Notes under the pieces: model-generated | Told to the model about the DNA's origin: nothing | The model's input: only the letters and a program-made list of their open reading frames with translations | The model's database searches: none | Position numbers and translations under genes: made by a program | Shown here: positions 23,579 to 33,260 of the stretch, piece after piece | Layout: every line of letters begins with the position of its first letter | Numbering within the stretch: the stretch's first letter is position 1 | Assembly: GCA_019096065.1 (NCBI GenBank) | Contig: JAGUCH010000001.1 | Coordinates: forward strand, 4,402,001 to 4,466,000 | Source: Paracyclopina nana | Lineage: Eukaryota > Arthropoda > Copepoda > Cyclopoida > Cyclopettidae | Direction: 5' to 3' | DNA length: 64,000 nt

Positions 23579-23863
23579 ATGATGGCGCGGCCACTCAAGG
23601 AAACTATGACGACGGCTTCTTTTAACAGCAAAATCGAGTTAGTCAAAAACCAGAGAAATGCGGAGAACGTTTTAGAGCTTAGAGAGTTGAGCTTCGAAAA
23701 TAGACTTGAAAATTTTATAAGCGACCGCTATGAGGAAGTAGGGCCTTTTGATACCCTTGAAATTCCAGAATATTACCTTTCTTCAGGGTGCTCAGTCAAA
23801 AAGTCTGCAGCTCGGGTAGATCAAAGGATGTGTGAGCCCTCGCTCGGTCTCAGAATTAAATAG
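23579..23863 (+). CDS. Hypothetical 94-residue open frame behind a good splice acceptor
   Basis: A polypyrimidine tract and acceptor (CTTTCTTTTTTCAG) end at 23543, 35 nt before the ATG. The product is rich in Glu, Asn, Leu and Arg in its middle third and could form an amphipathic helix; no family is recognised. An in-frame stop lies between the acceptor and the ATG, so this would have to be a first coding exon. It may equally be a chance frame. No partner exon was found. Confidence 0.18.
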   Translation: MMARPLKETMTTASFNSKIELVKNQRNAENVLELRELSFENRLENFISDRYEEVGPFDTLEIPEYYLSSGCSVKKSAARVDQRMCEPSLGLRIK

Positions 23864-26800
23864 TGCTTAGGACGTGGCCAGAAAATGTCCGTAATATGCC
23901 GTGAAATAAGACGAAAACTCAACTCATTCCTCAGCCCCTTCTCTTTTTTTTCACAATACAGAAGCCTTTGGGTGACCTGCATGATTATTTACAAATTACC
24001 AGTCTCCTACTTAATGCATAAAGTTTATGAGCGCCAACTTTGGGGCGAAAATTGCCATGGTTAATGTCCTGCCTTTATGAGGTTACGGCCACTTTTTATT
24101 GAGAATGTAACCTCGCAGCTAGCTAGCTGCCTATTATTTTGTATCTGCAAGCAAATCGCTGCTGCATTTTTTCTGCTTGCAAAAGTTTGCTCCTGATGGT
24201 AGTTTACTAGCTACCTGGAAATGAGGATTTTGGATGGCAATCTCATGATCGTTAAACTTGCAGCAGCTGCTGTCGCTGGTCAAACAGCATTTGATCTACT
24301 CCTCTCGCCATTCATGATAATGGGATTTATAGAGCGGCCACCATTGCAATTTGAACACCCTAAATTACGGAGGGAAAGATGAGCTTCAAAGTGGTTTTCA
24401 ATTATTCAGGTCTTGGCATCATCATTTGATCTTTGCTCTGATTACGTAGAAACTTTATGATCATTGTGATATTCCTCACATGCTAGCTGTGCTAAGGCTT
24501 CATCTGCCTACTAGCACATATTTTCTTCGTCAGTCGTGAAGATAATTAGGAAAACAAAGCTGAGATTATACAGTCTATTTACCTGGGATAAGCTCTTATT
24601 ACGCCAGGTATATAGCTAAAACCTGCCTTTTGTCCACTTTTTCACTGCCAGCAAATGCATGCTATGCTGAGGAGCTTTAACGGACTTGAGCTTTCATAGG
24701 CATAAACAGCTTAGTGCAGTCATCTATTATTTAGAATACTTTTTTGCTCCTAGCATTAATTCAATCATTAGTGGTTGAGCATGGCTACGAAATATTATTA
24801 GCATTTTTTGCCTCTATGTGTTGACATGATCACATCTGAGCTTGGGAGTTCCATTATGAAAACCACTTTAGGTTTTTTTTTTTTGTTTCAGTAGCAATTT
24901 TAAAATTAGCCATCTACATCCACTAACGGCTACACCTTTTTTGTGTTTGATGAGGTTTTGGCAATGTTTTTCAACATGAAATTCACCAGGACACGCAACA
25001 AGAACTATAAAGATATATTTATAGCTAGCATCATTGCTGCAGCACACACTGGGACACATTTGAGCCAAAACTTTTCGTACTTTTAGATTCCAAATGCAAA
25101 ACTCTAGCTTGGTAGTGTAGTTAGACAGGCATTTTAAGCCATCATAACTTAATCCCCCACAGTGAAGCAAAAGTAACAAAAAAGCCCTCCCTTTTGTAAT
25201 ACGGACAGGCGTAGAGACGTCATGATATGATTACTTAGTAACATAAAATGCAAAAATGGCTGCTGAAAGCCGTGACGAATGTGCGTGCTGTAATGCAAGG
25301 AGGAATAATTGTATGGAGATAAAACAGCATCGTTCAAATCTGAGAGAGCTTTGCCCAAACGTTTCAGCAGCAGCAGCATCAGATTTGCTGAGAAAGCAAA
25401 TCGATTTTATATAGTCGAAAGCTCATTAGGAAAATTCCCAATGTCCCATAAAATTAGAGGAGTTGGGGTCGTGAAATTAGCATCGAACTTTATTGTTATG
25501 GCCTCCTCGTAGTTGGAGCCAAAATGAAGCCAACGAAAGGCCATATGACATCCTTGGAATACTTTTGGGGTTGGAAACTGCCTTGAGGCCGGATTAGAGG
25601 CTGCGATGATGCACTCTAAGAAAACCACTCAAGTTGACAAAGTAGTTGATGCCAGAGCCAGCCGCAGAAGCCACAAGAAAGCCAAAACCAGTCAATTTGC
25701 CAACATTCGCCACAGCTCGCAAATTTGCATCCATGGCCCTCCCTTTTTAAGAAAACTAGCCTGGTTTAAATACCACGCTGACTTGGGATTGTCTTTGTGA
25801 GGGACGTTTTTAGGTCATCAATCCTTCAAGGGCCCTTCGCAGGAAGCATATCGATCTCAAGTGGTCCTTGTAGAGTTGCAGTAATTTTGATTGAAGTCTC
25901 CCTTCTGTGCGCACAACATTCGATATCTTGACTTTTTTAGTGCTCTGCTACATGCTATTATTGGGCGAAATCAAAGGCTAGGGAAAGCTGTAGACTGCGA
26001 TAAATGCCCACTTTTTCCTTGCATTTTCTCGGCAAGTTTCCCACAGCAAAGTTAGAGACTAGCTGGATGTTAGTAGGTAGGTAAAAGTTTAGGCCCGCAC
26101 CAAATTAATTAGCTACTAATGTAACGGGATGGCATAAAAAGTGGTAGAAGCTTGGCTGTGGGTGAAATTGCTGTTTGTAGGCCAACTTTGTCAACACGGC
26201 AGTGGTATATGATTGCTGTAAGGTAAACTTTGCTCTATGTGTTATGAGGGTGATGTAGCTATAATGGGGACCAGACGAAGCCTTTGAACACATGCACTTT
26301 CATCATGAAAAGACCAAAGTTTGACTCAATTTGTTAAAATTTGCCTCTCTTCGAAAAATGAAGATGACTACTTTTCCACTCAGTCAAGCTTGAAGCCTTT
26401 TTATGTCTGCCATAGACGAGGGCCTTTAAAAAGGCCTGGTGAACAGGAAGAGGCTCACTTGAGAGCAGAGAGTTCTTTTTCATGGCTTTCTTGGACAAAA
26501 GATTGAAAACCAAGTTAAGTGCACCGGATTAGTCTAGCAAAAAAGACCCGCCGCTCCACCTGTTCAAACAAGTTAAATTCAAGTGGGATCAATTTTGGAA
26601 AGCAGCTCAGCTAGATCGATATTTTATAAAATAATCAAGTGTTCTCGAGGGAGACATAAATAATAGCATGACAGACTTGGTAATTGAAAAAGCCACTACT
26701 CTTATTCGTCACTATAATCAAGTTTGTACAGTGGTCACAATAAAAAAACCTATAAAACTTTGAGTAGAAGCTAGCCTCTCGTTTACATTTCGTTTTTCCT

Positions 26801-28967
26801 GATCCATTGGAAAGGGTATATGATATGGTATAGCTCGCAATTTGGCAAACCTTTGGCAATTGTTTTGGCCATATTGAGATCTAGACAGATTGGGCCAAAT
26901 GAAAGCGCGCGAGTCACAACAGATGCATTGCATAACAATAAGATTTGGGACTGGCAGCCAAACCAACAATAGTGGCTCCATATATATACTAGATTTGAAT
27001 TATGTATGCAATGCTAATCAGGTCACAGACGTGAGCATCAAAAATGAATCTTTTTTGCTGCTCGCTCCACCATACTTCCACGTTTCGATTTCACACATCG
27101 AACGTTTTTTTTTGTGGCGAATCGTGGTCACGCGAAAAGAATTCAATATTTGTGCTAGCCCAGATAAGGCGTCTAACAGTCATGCAGTCTGGTTATGCAC
27201 GCGTGGTAGTTGTAGCTCGCTTTGCCGAGTCAAAAGTGGTCAAGATTTGCTATGAAAAGCACAAACGAAAATATTATTGTTATCTTATAATGGCTTTTTC
27301 GTCCCAAAATTGCATACACAGGGGAAATGAGCAAATACGAGAATCGTCGCGTGTAATGGAATATTTATCTGATTTTTTCGAGCAAATTGAAATGGATTTT
27401 CCTGGGACTATTGCCAGTTTTTTCTCTTCTCGACGGTCCCCCCGGGGGTCACATATAATGAAGGTTTACAGTCTTCCGTGTCGGGAATTTGTCACCCTGT
27501 CACGCATAGATTTTTTCAGTCAATGAACCTTTGTCTGATTACCATTCCAGATACTCTCGCACAGTGGACATTTTCAATTACTCAAGTGCTAGAGAGAGCT
27601 TAACCCGCGAGCGCTTGAAACTAGTTTTTCCGTGCGAGCATTAAAAATGGATATTTCAACCCTTTCTAGATTCCCCGGGGTGAGCTCCCTTTATGAGTCA
27701 AAAGTCATGGTTCATCAATTTGACCAGACAGTAATATCTCGGTGAAATTTGCATAAAACCATGATTCGGTGGGATGAATAAACAGAAAAATTGCATCATT
27801 TTTCACTTTTCACCCCCTTTCGAGAGGATGGGAGCTCGGGCTCGTTAGTATCAGACAGCAATAATGGATTTTAACTTGATCACACCGGGGCTCACCCGAC
27901 TGAATGCAGAGCTCGACCGGAGCCGTTTTTCGCCAGTTTGGCCGAGTGTGCACCAATGACGCGGATTTTGACTCTCTGCGTGTGACCCGCAGTGACACAT
28001 TGCAAAATGGATGTGTGAAGTTGCTGCATCTGTCACAAATCCACATTTGAAAATACCCCACCAGAGGCGTCAGACAAAACAAATACTTGAAATAATATTA
28101 GCCACATTTGTCACGAAGAAGCTAGCGCGCGGCATCTCTAAAAGCTACTTGCTAGTGCGTTGTGAGAAAATCCCAAATTAAAGCCAATTTGTTCAAGTCA
28201 AATATGAACTGCGTGTGTGTGTTGAAAAGAGAACAATAATCGGCTTGGCATAAAGCGGAATTTCTGCTCGAATCATTAAATTGAGAATCATGGATAAAGA
28301 TCATTTCTCGTCGGGAATATGACTATTGATGAAGCATCCTCGCGCATAGCAGTAAAAGTATAACGAGCTATCATCAATCAAATCTCGAACAAAGTGTTAT
28401 GGCGATCATCGTCATTATCCTGAGCACAAAAGCCCAAATACGGAGCACACACGTTCGCATGTATCGAGCCCAACCTGATACAAAACTTGACATGATTGGA
28501 TGCGAGAAAGGAAATTTTCGCTTTGATCTTTCCAGGAATTTTCACCCTCAATAGAGACGTAAATTGCTATTTGTACATTGGCATCGCTCCTGCCGTGGCT
28601 TCAAATTAAACATTTCTGTCTTTGAGCACATCACTCTACATGGGGAGGTGCACGCGCTATTATGCATTGAAAAGTCCATTTTTCACGGCAAAAAACCGTT
28701 TTGCTCTCGGAAACGAAAAATTTTGATCCATTTCTGCCAGAAAATGGGACGACAAGTATGACAACAATTGGGCTTTATGTATGATAGATGATCTGAGCAA
28801 AGTGTAGGCAAAAACTGATTTGCCATACAGAGTAGTAGCAGCGGTTTTTTCGGGTTGGACAGGTAAAAATTAGCTTTGGCAAACGCCAGGGCGAAGAAAA
28901 ATTGGCCGGCCAAAACATCATGATCATTTGTCCACACTAAATGACCTCTCTTTTTCCCCTTTTCCAG
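23864..28967. other. Non-coding; region upstream of Toll
   Basis: AT-rich to about 26.9 kb, then moderately richer in CG dinucleotides from 26.9 to 28.6 kb, where open frames of 160 (27044-27526, plus) and 90 residues (27810-28082, minus) occur. Neither has a recognisable domain, and both match what CpG-richer sequence yields by chance. The CpG-richer block is a second candidate site for the Toll promoter. The last 40 nt contain the branch and pyrimidine tract (CTTTTTCCCCTTTTCCAG) of the acceptor at 28967. Confidence 0.35.
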
Positions 28968-29025
28968 ATGAGGCCGTGATGGTGGAGCAAGGTCGGCCGC
29001 CAACGATGAATAATTAGTCGGCAAT
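28968..29025 (+). promoter_or_regulatory. Toll 5' leader with two upstream ORFs
   Basis: Directly after a strong splice acceptor, the leader opens with a four-codon ORF (28968-28979, ATGAGGCCGTGA). It overlaps by one base a second ORF of twelve codons plus stop (28979-29017), which ends eight nt before the Toll ATG. Such upstream ORFs usually lower translation of the main frame. The acceptor means the real 5' end lies upstream. Confidence 0.6.
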
Positions 29026-32000
29026 ATGATTCGGTGGATCTGGAAAGGCTGCAGCGGCCTCTTCCTCATCTGCTGCCTCGTGGGCCTCGTTATCTGCACA
29101 GAGCCACCCGTACCAGATGACTGTAAATCAAGGCCCTACGAAAACGGCCTCGAGCTCGACTGCAGTCTCAGCGCAATCAACTCAGCAGACGAAAAGACCA
29201 ATTTCAGCGTGCTCCCCTCGGAGCACACGCTCAGCCTCAGAGTGAAATGTCGGGACCCGACCCTGAGCCAACTGGAGGCCAACGGCCTCAGCAGCCTCCA
29301 ACACTTGAAAAAGCTCACTTTGGACGGATGCCATCTCAGGTCGATTCCACCAAAAGCCTTCTGGGGCCTCAGCAATCTAGTCTCATTGACAGTTGTGACA
29401 CGTAACGCCGGAGTGCTGGCGGTCGAGCTAGGTGCCTTTGCCGGCCTCGAAGGCCTCCAAAGCCTAGATCTCAGTGGCAATTATATTCGCCACTTGGCCC
29501 CTGGCGTCCTTTGCTCCCTCCCAAAACTGTCGGTGCTCAATTTGTCCAAGAACGAAATTGGGTCGTTGACCGACCTCGGCCTCGAGCAGCCGCGAGGCTG
29601 CCAAATGGGAGACCTGCACACGCTCGACCTCTCGTCCAACGCCATCAGCGGGATCACGGGGAAGCAGCTCGAGGCCTGGCCTCGGCTGGCCACTTTGAAA
29701 TTGGCCAATAACTTTCTGAGGTCAGTTGAGCGTGATGCTTTCACCGCGAGCAGCCTCCGCGAGATTGACGTGTCAAATAATCAATTGAGCAGCCTCCACA
29801 AGAGCCTGTTCGAGGCCACGAGCGGCCTCCAAATGTTGGTTTTGGCCAACAACACACTGTCGGAGTTGCCCGATAGCATCTTTGACGCAGTGGCAACCTC
29901 AATTCAAAGGCTGGACCTCTCCGGCAACTTCCTGACATCAATCAGCTCGAGGGTCGTCAGTCGGCTGGCCAGCCTCACCACGCTCGACGTGAGCCAGAAC
30001 GAGGTCGAGTCCGTACACGCGCAGGCGTTCAGCGGCCTCAAAAGCCTCACCTACCTGAGGCTGGACGGCAACCGGATCTCGAAACTGTCCAAGAACCTGT
30101 TCAAGGCGTCGGAGAGCCTCCAGACCTTGATCTTATCCGACAATGCCTTGTCACGCCTCGGAGGCCAAGTGTTTGCCAATTTGGCCTCGCTGTCGCATCT
30201 GCTGCTGGATAAGAACCTCCTCGAGGATTTGCCCTCCAGCCTCTTTGACAACACATCGAGCTTGAGCGTGCTGGACCTCAGCCACAACAGGTTCTCCGCC
30301 CTCCCCGAGGCAGCCGAGGCTCTGCACAGCCTACAGTCGCTCTCAATGAGCGGCAACGTTGTGAGCGACCTCGGCAGCCTCAAGATGCCCTCCCTCTGGC
30401 GGCTGCAGGCCTCAGACAACCGACTGACCAACTTGACCTCGAGCAATCTGGCCGGCCTCACCAGCCTCCAAGTGCTGGACTTGTCCAACAACAAGATCAG
30501 CCACGTGGAAAAGGGCCTCTTCGGGGGGCGCAATCTGCCCATCAAGGCCCTGCGGCTGGACGCCAACAGGCTGGAACGGATGGACGGCCTCTTCCAGGAC
30601 CTGGCCGACCTCTCGTGGCTGAATGTTTCTGCGAATTCAATATCAGTTTTCGATTATGCCATGCTGCCTCGTGGTCTCACATGGCTCGACCTCCATCAAA
30701 ATGCGATAGCCTCGCTGGGAAACTACTTCTCCCTCGAGGCCGAGTTTCCGCGGCTGGCTCACATCGATGCCAGTTTCAACAGAATCGCGGAGCTGGGCCC
30801 CCAGAATGTGCCCAACCATGTGGAGACGCTGCTGCTGAACGACAACCAGATCAAGACCTTGGTGCCTTACACGTTCTTCAAGAAGAACAGCCTCAAGAGG
30901 GTGGACCTCACTGTCAACCAAATCGAATCAATTGACCGCAATGCCCTCCGACTGGGCCCCGACGACGATGTCAGTGTCAATAATCCCGAGTTTTTGTTCG
31001 GCGGCAATCCCATCAAGTGCGATTGCCTGATGGCCTGGTTCAAAACCATTAACCAAATGGAGGCCCCCGCAGTAGCAGTGGCGGATTCCGTCAGTTTGCA
31101 GCAAAAGTTCCCCCGAGTGGCCGACCTCGAGTCGATCTACTGTCAACTGCTCTATTCCCGTGACAAATCCTACGTGCCCCTCGTGGAGGCAGCCACTGAT
31201 GACTTTTTGTGCACCTACAAAACGCACTGCTTCGCCCTGTGCCACTGCTGCGAGTACGACGCCTGCGACTGCGAAATGACCTGCCCGGATAATTGCACCT
31301 GCTACCATGACAACTCCTGGTCCAAGAATATCGCAGAGTGCTCCGGATCCGATTTCCACGATCTGCCCGACCAGCTGCCCATGGATGCGACGGAAATCTT
31401 CCTGGACGGCAACAACGTGGGCGAGCTGCGGAGCCACACTTTCATTGGCAGGAAAAACCTCAAGGCACTGTACCTCAACCACTCACTGATCTCTAGTGTT
31501 CAAAATCACACCTTCAATGGACTGGTGTCCCTGCAGGTCCTCCACCTAGAAGGCAACAGCATCAAAGAGCTGCAGGGCGACGAGTTTCATGGCCTCAAGG
31601 CGCTGAGGGAGCTCTATTTGCAGAACAACCTCATCAGGAATGTGAACAACGTCACTTTCAGGGACCTCGAGAGCCTCGAGGTCCTCCACATCCATGGCAA
31701 CAGGTTGATCGACTTCCCGGTGTGGCAGCTCAGCTTCAACCCCAGGCTGGCCTCCATCCGGCTGGCGGACAACACGTGGTCGTGCGAGTGCCAGTTTGTG
31801 GAGAACTTCCACAACTGGCTCGTGAAGCACGCCTCGCATGTGCCCGACGGCAACGGCGTGGCCTGCGTCCTCGACCCCAACGCCCCTGAACTGGGCAGCG
31901 GAGAGGCCGCGGCCTCGGCCCTAGTCAAGACCACCTCTGACGAGTACGCCAGCAACGAGCGGTTCAACACGCACCTGCGGCTGCTGGTGAGGAGCAACAT

Positions 32001-32841
32001 ATCAACTTGTCAGGAGGCCAGCGCGACGACGCATGTTCAAGAAAAAATTGTCAGAGACTACTTGCCTCTCTTGGGAGCTACCTTGGCTGCCTTCGCAGTC
32101 CTTGCCGTCATCGTGATCCTCGTGTTTGTCTATCGGAACGAGGTGCGAGTGTGGCTGCACTCGCGCTACGGAGTGAGGTTTTTCCAGCGCATCGACGACT
32201 TCGAGTCGGACAAGATCTTCGATGCCTTCCTCACGTACAGCGCCAAAGACGACGCCTTTGTGAGGCAAGTGCTCGCTCCCGAGCTGGAGCATGGCCTTTC
32301 TAGTCAACAGTACAAATTGTGTCTCTTCTACCGAGACCTGCCCATCCAAGCCTACTTGGCCGACACCATCGTGCAGGCCAATGAGGCCTCGCGGCGAACC
32401 ATCCTCGTGCTCAGCGAGAACTTCCTCAAGTCTGAATGGAGTCGTTACGACTACAAGTCGGGCCTTCACCAAGCCCTGCGCTCTGGTCGCACAAAGCTGA
32501 TTGTGATTGTGTTGGGCGAAGTGGCCAACCGAGACATCGACCCCGATCTCAGGCTGTATCTCAAGACCAGCATTGTCCTCTACTGGGGCGACAGGCATTT
32601 CTGGGAGAAGCTCAAGTATGCCCTGCCGGATGTGGCCAAGAAGGCCAATGCCAACAACGCGCTCTTCTGCCATGGCTACAACTCGATGCAGCTCATGTCA
32701 TCAGAGTCGGACACAAATTCCTTCAGATATGAGACCTGTCCTCGGAGGCCGATTCCGGTGGCCACCAGTGGCAGTATTTACAACACGGTGGGCTCTGCGA
32801 GCGAGCAGGAATCCACGAGGACCATGACAATCCACATATGA
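29026..32841 (+). CDS. Toll receptor, long type (Toll-6/7/8/18-wheeler group), intronless coding region
   Basis: 1271 residues. The signal peptide covers about residues 1-25. LRRs of 24 residues (LxxLDLSxNxI) run from about 85 to 650. A first LRR C-cap begins near 660 (NPIKCDC) and leads into the cysteine cluster THCFALCHCCEYDACDCEMT near 735-751, a hallmark of long Tolls. An N-cap (CPDNCTC) at about 752, about five LRRs, and a second C-cap (NTWSCEC, about 915) follow. The transmembrane helix is at about 1012-1040. The TIR domain is at about 1062-1202, with FDAFLTYSAKDD, the BB loop RDLPIQAYLADTI (proline kept; Gln where Gly is common), SEW and the FWEKL box 3. The cytoplasmic tail after TIR is short, about 70 residues. 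In flies these receptors act at the cell surface in axis elongation, neural and epithelial patterning and immune modulation. The cluster is closest to Toll-6/Tollo as I recall them, but I cannot separate the paralogs. Codon use is much more GC-rich than its surroundings. Confidence 0.96.
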   Translation: MIRWIWKGCSGLFLICCLVGLVICTEPPVPDDCKSRPYENGLELDCSLSAINSADEKTNFSVLPSEHTLSLRVKCRDPTLSQLEANGLSSLQHLKKLTLDGCHLRSIPPKAFWGLSNLVSLTVVTRNAGVLAVELGAFAGLEGLQSLDLSGNYIRHLAPGVLCSLPKLSVLNLSKNEIGSLTDLGLEQPRGCQMGDLHTLDLSSNAISGITGKQLEAWPRLATLKLANNFLRSVERDAFTASSLREIDVSNNQLSSLHKSLFEATSGLQMLVLANNTLSELPDSIFDAVATSIQRLDLSGNFLTSISSRVVSRLASLTTLDVSQNEVESVHAQAFSGLKSLTYLRLDGNRISKLSKNLFKASESLQTLILSDNALSRLGGQVFANLASLSHLLLDKNLLEDLPSSLFDNTSSLSVLDLSHNRFSALPEAAEALHSLQSLSMSGNVVSDLGSLKMPSLWRLQASDNRLTNLTSSNLAGLTSLQVLDLSNNKISHVEKGLFGGRNLPIKALRLDANRLERMDGLFQDLADLSWLNVSANSISVFDYAMLPRGLTWLDLHQNAIASLGNYFSLEAEFPRLAHIDASFNRIAELGPQNVPNHVETLLLNDNQIKTLVPYTFFKKNSLKRVDLTVNQIESIDRNALRLGPDDDVSVNNPEFLFGGNPIKCDCLMAWFKTINQMEAPAVAVADSVSLQQKFPRVADLESIYCQLLYSRDKSYVPLVEAATDDFLCTYKTHCFALCHCCEYDACDCEMTCPDNCTCYHDNSWSKNIAECSGSDFHDLPDQLPMDATEIFLDGNNVGELRSHTFIGRKNLKALYLNHSLISSVQNHTFNGLVSLQVLHLEGNSIKELQGDEFHGLKALRELYLQNNLIRNVNNVTFRDLESLEVLHIHGNRLIDFPVWQLSFNPRLASIRLADNTWSCECQFVENFHNWLVKHASHVPDGNGVACVLDPNAPELGSGEAAASALVKTTSDEYASNERFNTHLRLLVRSNISTCQEASATTHVQEKIVRDYLPLLGATLAAFAVLAVIVILVFVYRNEVRVWLHSRYGVRFFQRIDDFESDKIFDAFLTYSAKDDAFVRQVLAPELEHGLSSQQYKLCLFYRDLPIQAYLADTIVQANEASRRTILVLSENFLKSEWSRYDYKSGLHQALRSGRTKLIVIVLGEVANRDIDPDLRLYLKTSIVLYWGDRHFWEKLKYALPDVAKKANANNALFCHGYNSMQLMSSESDTNSFRYETCPRRPIPVATSGSIYNTVGSASEQESTRTMTIHI

Positions 32842-33260
32842 AATGGGGTCGCCACCATCAAGGTGAAAATTTTTGCATCAAGCTGCTGCCAAGTGAATTA
32901 ATCATCGTCCTCGTCATGGACCCCTTCTTGAGATATATTACGGTGAAATTCTCAAGCTAAGGGGTCACTGCATAATTGAGGTAACGCGGCCTGCTGCTGC
33001 TGCTGCTGCAACGAAATTATGACGAGACCCACATTCTTTTATGAGGAAGAAAATTGTGCTGTGATAAAAACGCTGGAAAAGTGACCGAGTGTGTGTAACC
33101 TTAAACAGCAACGCGCATCTAAGAAGACGAGAGGGCTTTACACCATATTCAACATTGCACTAGATCTGATATCACTAATTACTCTCTATACCTGTAGTGG
33201 GTGTACGATTACTGCTCCTGTAGAAAATAAATACTACCACCACCACAACTGAGAACAAGT
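32842..33260 (+). other. Toll 3' UTR
   Basis: Begins after the TGA. It contains a short (CTG)n run at about 32991-33009 and the poly(A) signal AATAAA at 33226-33231, followed by a CCACCACCAC stretch. The exact cleavage site is not visible. Confidence 0.5.
33226..33231 (+). terminator. Poly(A) signal AATAAA of Toll
   Basis: Canonical hexamer about 385 nt after the stop codon. It is the first canonical AATAAA I see on the plus strand after the gene. Confidence 0.5.

Noticed and set aside
27044-27526. 160-residue plus-strand frame upstream of Toll
   Set aside because: No domain, low-complexity or splice support; its length is expected by chance in the CpG-richer patch.
32002-32673. 223-residue antisense open frame in the Toll gene, plus several others of 90-184 residues
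   Set aside because: Shadows of the GC-rich, CTC-biased Toll codons; no domain or promoter on the minus strand.
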